A DNA stretch of 64,000 bases from NCBI GenBank assembly GCA_023229245.1, contig JALNZU010000003.1:62001-126000 (forward strand). The letters are read 5' to 3'. Below, piece after piece: positions 53,538-62,885 of this stretch. Origin of the DNA: Bacteroidales bacterium (GTDB lineage: Bacteria; Bacteroidota; Bacteroidia; Bacteroidales; F082). The notes under the pieces are model-generated. The model was not told the origin of the DNA and ran no database searches. It saw only the letters and a list, made by a program, of their open reading frames with translations. Every line of letters starts with the position of its first letter. Positions within the stretch are counted from its first letter, which is position 1. A program made the position numbers and the translations under genes.

Positions 53538-53987
53538 CCTGACAATTCTCTCCAACCATAACGCATCTATCTCATCAAAGGAAGACTTGCTGCTGCTATC
53601 CACGTCCAATACGCCAACCAATTTCCCTTCCTGATCCAATAGTGGGACAACTATTTCGGAGCAGGAACGAGCATCGCAGGCTATATGTCCGGGAAACGCA
53701 GCTACATCATCTACTATTACTGTCTGTCCGGTTTGAATACCAGCCCAGCACACACCTGTATCCTTTTGAAGATCAATACAAGCCAAAGAACCTTGATAAG
53801 GACCAACTTGTAACCGACCATCCTGCAAAAGATAAAAACCTGTCCAAAAAAAATAATCCATCTTATGATGCAGAACAGCTATGATAGTGGACATGTTCGA
53901 CAACATATTATTCGACTTATGCAAAAGCCCACTTATCTGATCATACAACCGACCGTATCGCTCAGCCTTCTTTTGGGAATCCATCAT
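53520..53987 (-). CDS. GAF-domain free methionine-(R)-sulfoxide reductase
   Basis: 155 residues, a single GAF domain. It reduces free Met-(R)-SO. Three cysteines, Cys70, Cys80 and Cys104, have the same spacing (10 and 24) as Cys84, Cys94 and Cys118 of the E. coli enzyme. The surroundings WTGFYLLQDGRLQVGPYQGS and AAFPGHIACDARSCSEIVVP match the family. A fourth cysteine, Cys109, lies near the catalytic one. Linked to oxidative stress, which fits a neighbouring Mn transporter. Upstream is a 361 bp region with no gene on this strand. Confidence 0.93.
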   Translation of the reverse strand: MMDSQKKAERYGRLYDQISGLLHKSNNMLSNMSTIIAVLHHKMDYFFWTGFYLLQDGRLQVGPYQGSLACIDLQKDTGVCWAGIQTGQTVIVDDVAAFPGHIACDARSCSEIVVPLLDQEGKLVGVLDVDSSSKSSFDEIDALWLERIVRLVYSS

Positions 53988-54348
53988 TATTTATCTGTTT
54001 AAAATAAAGAAAGTTGCTGTTAATAAGGTAATTACATTACTAAAACAACTGATTCGCTTATCCATATACTTTTTGATTTATAACGTGCTGGTAAAAATAT
54101 GAGTAGAAAAGCTCATGAGTGTCTTTCAAAAAAGCAAAAGTACTTCTTTTCACATCGTAAAGTCAGTATCACCGTGAAAGGATCTATTGTCCGAAACCGA
54201 TTGAAAAAAAAGTTGTGCTTCAGTCTTAGACATGTAACGACATGATCAAAAGCTTATTACCATGATGATGCATCAGGTACGTCAATATTTTAGTTGTTAA
54301 AATCGCCTTAGCTTTGCTGCCTTAATTCACTTAAAACCCAATTCATTT
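53988..54348. other. 361 bp divergent intergenic region
   Basis: No ORF with coding character. It must contain the promoters for fRMsr (-) and the glycogen-binding-like gene (+). For the latter TAGCTTTG occurs at 54309-54316, 32 bp before the ATG; a TTG 12 bp upstream is too close for standard spacing. Confidence 0.5.
54309..54316 (+). promoter_or_regulatory. -7 promoter box for the CBM48-like gene
   Basis: TAGCTTTG fits TAnnTTTG, 32 bp before the ATG at 54349. The -33 element is not at the normal distance. Confidence 0.45.
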
Positions 54349-54654
54349 ATGAGTATCAAAAAACAAGTTCTCAAGAGCAAACCGGTTTGTAAGGTAAGTT
54401 TCAAAATATCGAAAGAAGAAGCTGCCGGTGCTTCTCAGATTGCTATAGTAGGTGATTTCAACAATTGGAATGCGCAAAGCGATCTGATGAAACCGTTAAA
54501 AGACGGCTCTTTCAGCCTTACTATTGATTTTCAGACTGGTAAAAGCTATCAGTTTCGGTATTTAGCCGACAATGAACGTTGGTTTGATGAGCCGGAGGCA
54601 GACGGGCAGATAGCCGGCATGTTTGGTGCAGCCAATAATCTGCTCAAGCTATAA
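54349..54654 (+). CDS. small CBM48 / AMPK glycogen-binding-like domain protein
   Basis: 101 residues, an isolated immunoglobulin-like domain of the CBM48/isoamylase N-terminal type. QIAIVGDFNNWN, then MKPLKDGSFSLTIDF and YQFRYLADNERWFDEPEAD, are the expected strands with the conserved Asn-Trp and Arg-Tyr. Stand-alone versions like this are common in Bacteroidota, and their role in glycogen or in regulation is unknown. It has its own promoter box and a terminator at 54676-54712, so it is a single-gene unit. Confidence 0.85.
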   Translation: MSIKKQVLKSKPVCKVSFKISKEEAAGASQIAIVGDFNNWNAQSDLMKPLKDGSFSLTIDFQTGKSYQFRYLADNERWFDEPEADGQIAGMFGAANNLLKL

Positions 54655-54675
54655 ATATGGTCATTTTATAGACAT

Positions 54676-54712
54676 AAAACTGCATCAGACTATGGTTTGT
54701 CGCAGTTTTTTT
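54676..54712 (+). terminator. intrinsic terminator after the CBM48-like gene
   Basis: AAAACTGC (54676-54683) pairs with GCAGTTTT (54702-54709), followed by T to 54712. Loop is 18 bases. Confidence 0.8.
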
Positions 54713-54736
54713 CTGTAGGATACCGGGTGTATGGCG

Positions 54737-54744
54737 TACTTTTG
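54737..54744 (+). promoter_or_regulatory. -7 promoter box for the 4HBT thioesterase
   Basis: TACTTTTG matches TAnnTTTG and ends 15 bp before the ATG at 54760. The -33 region coincides with the T-run of the preceding terminator. Confidence 0.55.
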
Positions 54745-54759
54745 CAATAAAATAGTCTG

Positions 54760-55158
54760 ATGAGTTCGCCTTCATTTTTTTTAGAGTTAACAGTACGTGA
54801 TTACGAATGTGATATGCAAGGCATAGTAAATAATGCCGTTTATCTGCATTATTTAGAGCATGCACGCCATGAGTATTTGAAGTATAAAGGACTGAATTTT
54901 GCTGAGCTCACCCGCGATGGGATCATCTTAGTTGTCAAACGTAGCGAGATAGATTACCATCACCCTTTGCGTTCGGGCGACAGCTTCAGGGTAGGATGCC
55001 TTATTGAGCGAGTATCACCTCTTCGCTTTGCATTTGTCCAGCAAATTTACCGCCTGCCCGATCTCAGGCCTATCCTGTCAGCCCGCATCATAGGTACATC
55101 AGTAAATAGAAGTGGACGACCCTTTTTGCCTGACAAGATTGATCTGGCATTTGAATAG
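54760..55158 (+). CDS. 4-hydroxybenzoyl-CoA-type thioesterase (YbgC/FadM-like)
   Basis: 132-residue hotdog-fold protein. The family active-site segment DMQGIVNNAVYLHYLEHARH is at residues 18-37 with catalytic Asp18 in place. EIDYHHPLRSGDSF and FVQQIYRL follow the usual pattern. It hydrolyses acyl-CoA thioesters; substrate chain length is not predictable. Monocistronic, with a -7 box just upstream. Confidence 0.9.
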   Translation: MSSPSFFLELTVRDYECDMQGIVNNAVYLHYLEHARHEYLKYKGLNFAELTRDGIILVVKRSEIDYHHPLRSGDSFRVGCLIERVSPLRFAFVQQIYRLPDLRPILSARIIGTSVNRSGRPFLPDKIDLAFE

Positions 55159-55343
55159 ACAAGCTGATATAAGTCACAAATAATTTCTCTGTTCTGCCTT
55201 CACCTCTGGCTATTCAAGAATCTTTCCCGATTCAGGCAGAAGTTTGTCAACACTGGTTCTCTAAAGACTATAGTCTGTAAAATGGACTGCTTTATTGAAT
55301 AGATAGCCATCGCAATATGTGATGGTTTGGCTGTATCAAACAC

Positions 55344-55377
55344 AAAGGCCGCTTCCTTACAATTAGAAGCGGCCTTT
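55344..55377 (-). terminator. hairpin terminator downstream of tRNA-Pro
   Basis: AAAGGCCGCTTC (55344-55355) and GAAGCGGCCTTT (55366-55377) form a perfect 12 bp stem with a 10-base loop. On the minus strand it follows the tRNA by three bases and ends CCTTTGTGTTTG, a short T-rich tail. Confidence 0.7.
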
Positions 55378-55380
55378 GTA

Positions 55381-55457
55381 TGGTCGGGGTGACTGGATTC
55401 GAACCAGCGGCCTCTTCGTCCCGAACGAAGCGCGCTACCGGACTGCGCCACACCCCG
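55381..55457 (-). tRNA. tRNA-Pro (anticodon CGG)
   Basis: On the minus strand, acceptor CGGGGTG pairs with CACCCCG, discriminator A (55384), and CCA is encoded (55383-55381). The anticodon stem CTTCG/CGAAG encloses TTCGGGA, anticodon CGG, which reads proline codon CCG. The T-arm GCTGG/CCAGT-type stem carries TTCGAAT. The encoded CCA contrasts with tRNA-Phe in this window. Confidence 0.95.
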
Positions 55458-55480
55458 AAATGCAGATAAATTCAGGACTG

Positions 55481-55513
55481 CAAAAGTACTATTCTTTCTT
55501 CATATTTTTACAA
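55481..55513 (-). promoter_or_regulatory. promoter of tRNA-Pro
   Basis: On the minus strand TTG (55513-55511), a 22 bp spacer and TACTTTTG (55488-55481). The -7 box ends 23 bp before the tRNA. The -33 lies in the last codons of the helicase gene. Confidence 0.65.
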
Positions 55514-57982
55514 TATGTTATCAGTATCTTCAATGATTTGCTGACCCAACATCCAGCTTCGCATCCATCGTAATTCGCTATAGCTGATCTCATCGCCTAA
55601 CACCTCTTTGGCAGGACCTAATCTCAAATCATCTACTTCGGTAAAATACTCTGTGATGAGTTCAATTTTCTCTTGTTCCATCAGGTCTTTGGGATGTATA
55701 TTTCCTTTTTGAACCAATTCGGCTATATGGTTTTCTACGGTAGATAATGCCAGTCTACGTTCTGCTGCAATCTCTTCACAGCTCATCCCCTGACAAAACA
55801 TCTCATAGGTCTGTTGGGTGCTGCTTGTCATAACTGCTTTTTTGGATGAGTCTGTTTGTCGTTCTGACTTTTTCTTTTCATTCACAAACTCCTGTACCAT
55901 TTTCAGGATGTCATTGCCGTAGATTTGAAGCCGTATTTTACCTATACCGCTTATCATGCTCAGATCCGATTTTGTCAGAGGTAAATTTTTCGAGATTCCC
56001 TGCAAACTTTTCCGGGGTAATATCTGATATTGATCTACTCCTTTCTTTGCTGCTAAATTATCGCGCCACTTTTTCAAAATCGGGTATAAGGTATCGTCTT
56101 TGACAGATCTTTCAGGGCGTTTTGATTTCTTCAGGGCTGGGTCTATTGCAGCTTTAGCGCGTGCTTCCAATAAAGCTACCATACTGAATTGTTCCTTCAA
56201 CACTTCAATAGTTGCCTGCTTGATAGCTATCTCAGTAAATATATCGGATTGCAATGCCAGTAGTCTTTTTTTAAGGGCTTTATTATCAGTTTCAATCTTT
56301 ATCCTCAAAACTCTGTATGCGTTCTCAATCAAAGGTAACATATATACGGCAGCCCGGTTCAAGCGTTCCTGCAATATAGGGTTAGCTTCCAAATCAGTAT
56401 TGTCTTGAGCTAATCTCTCAATTTGAAGTACAAATTTTTCAGCAACATCAGCTAATTTTTCGGAAAATATTCCAAGTTGTTTATTCAGGTTTTCCAATAA
56501 TCCGGTTTCAAACTGATTAGCATTTTGATGAAGCTGCCTGTTAAAAATCGCCCATAATTTACTCCACTGTCCAAAGTCGAACACAGATTTCAACAGCTTT
56601 ATCTGAAAATTCTTTCGTGCTACTGCCAGACTTTTTTCATCAGGTCTTCCCGCTTCCATTTTATTCATATAGTGCTGTACACTACTGTTTTCTTTGATAG
56701 CAGTTACTGGTATAGGCGACCGGAGTATCATGCCTTCTAATGTTCGGCAACGGCTTAATGCCACATACACTTGCCCGTGCGTGAATGCTGCCTGAGCATC
56801 AATCATTGCCTTGTCGAAACTTAGTCCCTGGCTTTTATGTATGGTAATAGCCCAAGCAAGTTTTAGGGGATACTGTGTAAAAGTTCCAAGTACTTTTTCT
56901 TCTATCTCTTTGGTTTCCTCGTTGATGCTATATGTTGCATATTGCCAGTCGAGCCTGCCGGTTTCTATCGTCTCGTTTTCGTCTTGGCAATGGATAATCA
57001 ATCGTTCCTCCTCCTGATCTATGTCTACCAATATTCCTATTTTTCCGTTATAGAAGACTTTAGCAGGTGAAGGATCGTTTTTCACAAACATCACTTGAGC
57101 TCCAATTTTTAGACTTAGTTCCTCTGAGGTAGGAAAAAGGTATTCGGGGAAGTCGCCCTCTATAGATGCCTCAAAATGATATAAATCGGTATTGAGTGCA
57201 TCTAACTTATTTTGATTGATGGTATCAGCCTGATAATTATGGGTAGTTAAAGTGATATAGCCTTTAGGATCGCTTGCCACGAATTCGGGCAGATAGCGTT
57301 TATTAAGCTCACTGATGGTATTCTGTTTCGCATATCCATTACGAATGGCATTTAACAGATTGATAAAATACTGGTCTTGTTGACGGTACACCTTTTCTAA
57401 CTGAATGCAGACATAATCAGTATTGCGCAATGCATAGCTATCAAAAAAATAAACGGTATCGTAAAAAGGTGATAACAGTCTCCACTCTTCTTCCCGTGCT
57501 ATAGGGGGCAATTGCCACAGATCGCCTATCATCAGCAGTTGCACACCTCCGAATGCTATATTAGAATTTCTGTATCGTCGCAATACTGCATCTATGGCAT
57601 CTAAGAGGTCGGCACGTACCATGCTTATCTCATCTATGACCAATAGGTCGAGGCTGCGGATGATCTGACGCTTCTCTCGTGTCAGTTGCTGAAAACGAGC
57701 TGCTGTTGATTTTGGATCAGCCTTAAAAGTCATGGAATTTTGGTATGCGTCGGGCAGTTGAGGTCCAAAAGGAAGCTGAAAAAAGCTGTGAATAGTAACA
57801 CCACCTGCATTTAAAGCAGCTACTCCTGTAGGAGCTACTACAACGTATCTTTTTGAAGTAAAGCGATGCAGATTGTGTAGGAAAGTGGTCTTACCCGTTC
57901 CTGCCTTTCCTGTTAAAAACACATGGACATCCGTTTGTGATACATAGGATGCGGCAAGCTCTATTAACGAATTGGTTTCCAT
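55508..57982 (-). CDS. PIF1-like helicase with HRDC and helix-turn-helix C-terminal domains
   Basis: 824 residues. N-terminal SF1B helicase: Walker A GKAGTGKT (25-32), PTGVAALNAGGVTIHSFF, Walker B VIDEISM (115-121), GDLWQLPPI, and the UvrD/RecD-like C-terminal motif AITIHKSQGLSFDKAM with YVALSRCRTLEGM. After a long helical linker comes an HRDC-like domain (about 655-715) and a C-terminal HTH: TYEMFCQGMSCEEIAAERRL with TVENHIAEL. This architecture is known in Bacteroidota. A role in replication-fork or G-quadruplex processing is by analogy with PIF1. The upstream region is short (123 bp) and shows no clear promoter box. Confidence 0.92.
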   Translation of the reverse strand: METNSLIELAASYVSQTDVHVFLTGKAGTGKTTFLHNLHRFTSKRYVVVAPTGVAALNAGGVTIHSFFQLPFGPQLPDAYQNSMTFKADPKSTAARFQQLTREKRQIIRSLDLLVIDEISMVRADLLDAIDAVLRRYRNSNIAFGGVQLLMIGDLWQLPPIAREEEWRLLSPFYDTVYFFDSYALRNTDYVCIQLEKVYRQQDQYFINLLNAIRNGYAKQNTISELNKRYLPEFVASDPKGYITLTTHNYQADTINQNKLDALNTDLYHFEASIEGDFPEYLFPTSEELSLKIGAQVMFVKNDPSPAKVFYNGKIGILVDIDQEEERLIIHCQDENETIETGRLDWQYATYSINEETKEIEEKVLGTFTQYPLKLAWAITIHKSQGLSFDKAMIDAQAAFTHGQVYVALSRCRTLEGMILRSPIPVTAIKENSSVQHYMNKMEAGRPDEKSLAVARKNFQIKLLKSVFDFGQWSKLWAIFNRQLHQNANQFETGLLENLNKQLGIFSEKLADVAEKFVLQIERLAQDNTDLEANPILQERLNRAAVYMLPLIENAYRVLRIKIETDNKALKKRLLALQSDIFTEIAIKQATIEVLKEQFSMVALLEARAKAAIDPALKKSKRPERSVKDDTLYPILKKWRDNLAAKKGVDQYQILPRKSLQGISKNLPLTKSDLSMISGIGKIRLQIYGNDILKMVQEFVNEKKKSERQTDSSKKAVMTSSTQQTYEMFCQGMSCEEIAAERRLALSTVENHIAELVQKGNIHPKDLMEQEKIELITEYFTEVDDLRLGPAKEVLGDEISYSELRWMRSWMLGQQIIEDTDNIL

Positions 57983-58105
57983 GTTTCAAACACCTTATAA
58001 TAAGACTGTAGATCAGTGCTACATTTGGAATATTACTTTACAATCTATTCCGATATAGTTTACAAAGTCAGATATAGCTGTGAGCTATACTTATATCGCC
58101 TACAA

Positions 58106-59617
58106 TTACCAATTGAGATAATGTACTTTATAATTATCCTGTAAGTAAGACGATATGACGGTCTGTCGTCCTTCTTCGGCATCTTTAAGACTAACGAAAG
58201 CATTGGATGTGCGATGTCCTCTGTCGGCCCGGTTCCATCCCGGATAATTTGAGATAAGCAAATGATTGAACTGATAATTTAACTCGAAGTCTTTTTTTTC
58301 TTGATGTATATTGCTCACAAAACCGTGGTATCCATTTTTTCCGGTGCCTTCGGGATCACAGTAGCAGGAAGAAAACACAAAATAATAATAAGGGCCGCGT
58401 GCTAATTCCATTGGGATAGTCTCAATAGGAGCTTCTTCAATAACATCTTTTTTTATTCTCAGATTATTTTGAAACACCATTGCTAACAGGTTATAACATA
58501 CATCTACTCCAGCCAGAAAAAGATCAGGATCACCATCACCGTCGAAATCACCCCAACGTGCTACTCCATTAGATAGTCCGGGCAATCCGGCCATCAGGTC
58601 ATGAAACCCTTGTCCTTTCATATTCTCATAAACTATCGTATAAGGTCGTTCCAGACTTTCGCCCGTTATGACTATATCCGGATAGCCATCGTTATTGAAA
58701 TCGGCTATATCTATTGAAGCGTGCATCAGTTGTCTCAATCCGCTCCTGTTACCCTCCACATATTGCATATTAGCTGTTCCTTTATACCATACAGTAACCG
58801 GCATACCGTATTTATTTTCTCCGGCAAGTATGAAATCCATGATGCCGTCGCGATTAAAATCGGCCCAGGCGGCATCACTATGTTTCAGGCCGGGCAGACT
58901 TACCGGAGCTTCTTTATATTCACCATCCTTGTATCGATAGATACGCGTGATAGGTCCGTTATCCGATAAGCCGGTCAATAGCAGGTCAAGGTATCCGTTT
59001 CTGTTTGCATCGGCCCATACTGCCGCACCGAAATAAACGCCTGGCAAGCCGAAGTCGCGTATAGTAAATCGTTCATTTTCGTTATGCAATATGAAGGTTC
59101 GGGCTTTCCCATATTCGTCTATCCCACACATCAAAATATCAGGTCGGCCATCTCTGTTATAATCGCCTACTTGTATGGAGCCATCGGTAAGGGCAGGGAT
59201 AGCATGGGTAGTCCGTTTAAAGCTGCCATTTTGCTGTTGTAAATAAATACCCGAAACAAATCGCTTATGTCTGTCAATACCACTTAACACTATATCTTGT
59301 CGGCCATCGTTGTTCAAATCGGCAACAAAGAAGCTACCGTTCACTATATCGGGTAATGATATCTGCGTTGATATAAAGGTTTTTTTATTCGTTTGCTTAT
59401 ACAATACTGTGCGGGGTGTCATTCCGTTTATATTGGCTTCACCAGTAGCCAATGGATGCAGCTTCCCGTCTATTTGTATCCAGTGTGCATGTGCATTTGA
59501 TAAGCCGGGGCCGCTTACCGGGAGTTCTGTAAAAACTTGTGCCTGAAGTGCATATAAAGACAACAGCAACCAAGAGGTTAAAGCTATCAGAGGAACATAT
59601 TGTTTTTTCATCTTCAT
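58106..59617 (-). CDS. exported FG-GAP/VCBS beta-propeller repeat protein
   Basis: 503 residues with a signal peptide (ending LQAQ at ~27). At least six calcium-binding repeats of the form D-x-N/D-x-D/N-G-x-x-D are visible: DLNNDGRQDIVL, DYNRDGRPDILM, DANRNGYLDLLL, DFNRDGIMDFIL, DFNNDGYPDIVI and DFDGDGDPDLFL. They define an integrin-like beta-propeller (~95-380). The last ~110 residues form another, unrecognised domain with FSSCYCDPEGTG. No T9SS sorting domain is seen. It starts 11 bp after the hybrid histidine kinase, so it is probably co-expressed with it. Confidence 0.88.
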   Translation of the reverse strand: MKMKKQYVPLIALTSWLLLSLYALQAQVFTELPVSGPGLSNAHAHWIQIDGKLHPLATGEANINGMTPRTVLYKQTNKKTFISTQISLPDIVNGSFFVADLNNDGRQDIVLSGIDRHKRFVSGIYLQQQNGSFKRTTHAIPALTDGSIQVGDYNRDGRPDILMCGIDEYGKARTFILHNENERFTIRDFGLPGVYFGAAVWADANRNGYLDLLLTGLSDNGPITRIYRYKDGEYKEAPVSLPGLKHSDAAWADFNRDGIMDFILAGENKYGMPVTVWYKGTANMQYVEGNRSGLRQLMHASIDIADFNNDGYPDIVITGESLERPYTIVYENMKGQGFHDLMAGLPGLSNGVARWGDFDGDGDPDLFLAGVDVCYNLLAMVFQNNLRIKKDVIEEAPIETIPMELARGPYYYFVFSSCYCDPEGTGKNGYHGFVSNIHQEKKDFELNYQFNHLLISNYPGWNRADRGHRTSNAFVSLKDAEEGRQTVISSYLQDNYKVHYLNW

Positions 59618-59628
59618 CGCATGAATGC

Positions 59629-62406
59629 TTAGGTTTCTTCCTTAAAAAACAGGTCCAATACCTGATAAAGTTTTTCGATACTCAAGGGTTTGCTAAGGTA
59701 CGAATCAAATCCAAGTTTGGCGTATTGATCATCTGCTTCGGTGGATGCAAATGCCGTTATAGCAATGACAGGGCGCTGATATCCTTGTTCGCGTAACCGT
59801 TTCAACGATTCTTTTCCATCCATCACAGGCATTTGGATATCCATCAATATCATATCAGGATGTGCTTCGGTAACCATATCTAAAGCAATCAATCCGTTGG
59901 CAGCATGTATGGTTTTCACACCTGAATGAATAAGCATAGTTTCGAGTAGTTCATAGTTGGTTTCAATATCTTCGGCGACGAGTATGTGTTTATCAGAGTA
60001 GTCGGGATAATCGAGTATGGTTCTCGGTTTAGGAGTTGAATCGGCTGGCAGTGTAAAATAGAATACTGTTCCTTTATTTACCACCGATTCTACCCATACT
60101 GTACCTCCAAGCAGCTTAGTAAGGTTTCGTGTGATTGCCAATCCCAAGCCTGTCCCACCGTATATGCGTGTATGTGAATCATCGGCTTGTCGGAAATTTT
60201 CAAAGATCACTCCAAGTTTCGATTCGGGTATGCCTATGCCGGTGTCTTTTACAAAGAACTGATATTCATCTTTACCCCGTATTACGCCAAATTCTATATG
60301 TCCGTCGTGAGTGAACTTAACCGCATTGCTAAGCAGATTAGTAAATATCTGTTGCAGCCTAAGTTTATCGGTAAATATCATTTCATCGGATGGCAATTCA
60401 TTGTTCGAGAGCAGTAGTCTAACTTGTGGCTTCCCTGCCTGATCAAGCTGTTGCCTGAAGGTAATGGCTATTTCATCTAACAAGGACTGTAATTTAAACG
60501 CTGAAGGATGTATCTTCAATTCGCCTGCTTCAATCTTTGATATATCGATAATATCATTGATAAGGTTGAGCAGCAGCTTTCCACTGGATTGTATCATGTC
60601 CACGAACTCAACCTTTTCTTCGCTTGAATATTCATCTGTCGCAAGCAGATCAGCGAATCCTAAGATGACATTCATAGGTGTACGGATTTCGTGCGACATA
60701 TTTGCCAAAAAAGTTGATTTTACTTTATCCGATTCTTCTGCTTTATTTTTTGCTGCGATCAGGTCTTGTTCAAATTTTTTGTTTTTAGTAATATTTTCCA
60801 TCAGGATCACAGAGCCTATAAAACCTGTATGGTCAAACAGCGGGCTACCTTTTATCCGCATCCACAATATCTGATTTATATGTCTGATGCGAAAACTGGT
60901 ATCGTCTAATGATTTTTCTTCTTTATGTGCTTTTTTCCAAAGTGTTTCAATTTGTTTGCGGTCTTCGTGCAGTATATGCCTAAACCACTCGCCTTGCATC
61001 AGTACGTTTTTATTTAGACCAGATGTTTCCGGCAACATTTTATTAAAGTAATTGATCTTTCCCTCTTTATCGGTTACTATGATTCCGAAAGGTACTGTCT
61101 CACTTATTGCCCGAAGTTTTTCCTCACTTTGTTTCAGAGCGTTAAACGCTTGTTGCAGTTCATCGCCTCTTTCTTTTAGTTCTTTGGTTCGTTCTTCAAC
61201 CCGCTTTTCAAGATTTTGATTCAGTTTAGTGAGGGTATTCGTATGTTTTTTCTTACGAAAGAAAAGCCAGATAAGGAATCCGATAATAAGCAGTAACAGT
61301 ATGATCAATGCAGCCAGGATAATGTAGCGTTCGCGCATATTCTGCTGCCTGATCTGGAGCTTAAGGATCTCATTTTCATTGTCAAGCTGTGTAGTCTCGT
61401 AATGCACCATGATTTCCATCAGCTCCCTATTCTTACTTTCGTTGAAAAGGCTGTCGCTATATTGTAATACCAATCCCGACATCTGAAAAGCCTGTTTATA
61501 GTCTTTCTTGCTTTCGTATATACGTGTTTGCAGCCGGTAATTAAACCGTAATATACCCGGGTCGTGCTGTCGAAGTGAAATTTGTTCGGCACGTTTTAAA
61601 GTATCCAAAGCGGCATCATATGAACCTCTTGTATAAAGCAGCTCGGCTATTTGATTGAGTGCTAAGGCAACACCCCTTTCATTATTAATAGCTTTGTAAA
61701 TATTGTATGCACTTTTTACAAACTCCAATGCCTGCCCATAATGCTTCATTTTAGTCATTACCCTGCCCATGCTTGCATACACATTCGATAACTGCAAGGG
61801 TTTATCATGCCTTTTATAAATGGCCAATGCGCTCACAAAGAAGTCGAGTGCACGTATATATTCACCCATATTAGTTAATACTAATCCTATGGCATTTTGT
61901 GAATAAGCTATCTGTAGTTCATCATTTAAGAACTCTTTCAGATACAGGCTTCGGAAATGGAAATCAAGTGCTTTCTCATGCTCACCAAACTGAAAATAGA
62001 CATGGCCAATATTCGCATATGAGAAAGCAATTCCTAAGCTATCTCTTCCTTTTTCAAATATTCTCAACGCATCGAGATGAAGTTGTAAGGCTTTTTCCAA
62101 AAAGTTCATCTTGCGGTAACACACTCCCTCTTCATTATATACACGGGCTTTGGCAAGATTAGCACCCAATGAATCGGCTAATACTATTGCCTGACGAGCA
62201 AAGGTTACTCCCTGCCTTGGATTAATGTTACGTAACTGGCCGATGAGATCAATATATATTTCAAGCTTTTCAGCTCCTTTTGCCTGTTCGAGATTTAGCT
62301 TCAGACTGTCAATAGCTGTAATGGAATCAGCTTTTAAATAACTGCCCTGACTGATACAGAAAAGAAAAACAATATGCAGAATAAAAAGATGTTTCCAAGG
62401 ACGCAT
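59629..62406 (-). CDS. TPR-containing hybrid sensor histidine kinase/response regulator
   Basis: 925 residues. Signal sequence (1-~27), then about seven TPR-like repeats in the periplasm (~40-330; for example AFSYANIGHVYFQFGEHEKA). A transmembrane helix is at ~353-378, then a coiled coil. A PAS domain follows (~430-555). The HisKA domain has SHEIRTPMN with His572. The HATPase domain has TGIGIPESKLGVIF and GTGLGLAITRNL. A C-terminal receiver has phosphoacceptor Asp856 in MILMDIQMPVMDG. The TPR-transmembrane-kinase layout is common in Bacteroidota, sensing an unknown ligand. A -7 box is just upstream. The FG-GAP gene follows 11 bp later. Confidence 0.93.
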   Translation of the reverse strand: MRPWKHLFILHIVFLFCISQGSYLKADSITAIDSLKLNLEQAKGAEKLEIYIDLIGQLRNINPRQGVTFARQAIVLADSLGANLAKARVYNEEGVCYRKMNFLEKALQLHLDALRIFEKGRDSLGIAFSYANIGHVYFQFGEHEKALDFHFRSLYLKEFLNDELQIAYSQNAIGLVLTNMGEYIRALDFFVSALAIYKRHDKPLQLSNVYASMGRVMTKMKHYGQALEFVKSAYNIYKAINNERGVALALNQIAELLYTRGSYDAALDTLKRAEQISLRQHDPGILRFNYRLQTRIYESKKDYKQAFQMSGLVLQYSDSLFNESKNRELMEIMVHYETTQLDNENEILKLQIRQQNMRERYIILAALIILLLLIIGFLIWLFFRKKKHTNTLTKLNQNLEKRVEERTKELKERGDELQQAFNALKQSEEKLRAISETVPFGIIVTDKEGKINYFNKMLPETSGLNKNVLMQGEWFRHILHEDRKQIETLWKKAHKEEKSLDDTSFRIRHINQILWMRIKGSPLFDHTGFIGSVILMENITKNKKFEQDLIAAKNKAEESDKVKSTFLANMSHEIRTPMNVILGFADLLATDEYSSEEKVEFVDMIQSSGKLLLNLINDIIDISKIEAGELKIHPSAFKLQSLLDEIAITFRQQLDQAGKPQVRLLLSNNELPSDEMIFTDKLRLQQIFTNLLSNAVKFTHDGHIEFGVIRGKDEYQFFVKDTGIGIPESKLGVIFENFRQADDSHTRIYGGTGLGLAITRNLTKLLGGTVWVESVVNKGTVFYFTLPADSTPKPRTILDYPDYSDKHILVAEDIETNYELLETMLIHSGVKTIHAANGLIALDMVTEAHPDMILMDIQMPVMDGKESLKRLREQGYQRPVIAITAFASTEADDQYAKLGFDSYLSKPLSIEKLYQVLDLFFKEET

Positions 62407-62885
62407 AGAAATCGTTGTTTATCAAGCAAACCAAAATGGCAAATATAAAGAATTGAAGCGTACCTATATTTGAAAAAATACCTCTTCATTGATCTTCATG
62501 TACGAATACTGTAGTCTCTGCTTACAAGAACAATAAGCTATCAAATCATCCTATAAGGAATAGGTTGTTCGTAGCAGTATCTATTAGTATCAACAGAAGG
62601 AGAGATTAGCTGTTTAAAATCATGTAACCTTCTGAATTTTATTTTATTAAAATAATTTAAGATAATTAATTTGCTTTGTTTTCTATAGTTTTTTCCTCAA
62701 TCCAACAGCTATGATTTCAAATAAAAAAAGCAAGTATTTGGTTTGGTTTTCAGGATCGCTGGTTTGGCACGATTAATTTTAGAGTAGGTTTTTCTTTAAA
62801 TTTTGTGTATAAAATCCATATCAATTTTTTTAGAGTCTCAGAAGCATCATATATAGAAATCGTTTTTATTTCTTATATCATTGGA
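62407..62885. other. 479 bp intergenic region between two signalling genes
   Basis: AT-rich. It contains the -7 box for the hybrid kinase (62447-62440) and no ORF that looks coding on either strand (the one at 62805-63038 is antisense to the receiver gene). Nothing else was recognised. Confidence 0.55.
62440..62447 (-). promoter_or_regulatory. -7 promoter box of the hybrid kinase operon
   Basis: TATATTTG on the minus strand (62447-62440) fits TAnnTTTG and lies 33 bp before the kinase ATG. No -33 TTG is visible. Confidence 0.5.

Noticed and set aside
55200..55451. Minus-strand ORF of 83 codons
   Set aside because: It runs through tRNA-Pro; its N-terminal half is a translation of the tRNA itself, a common artefact.
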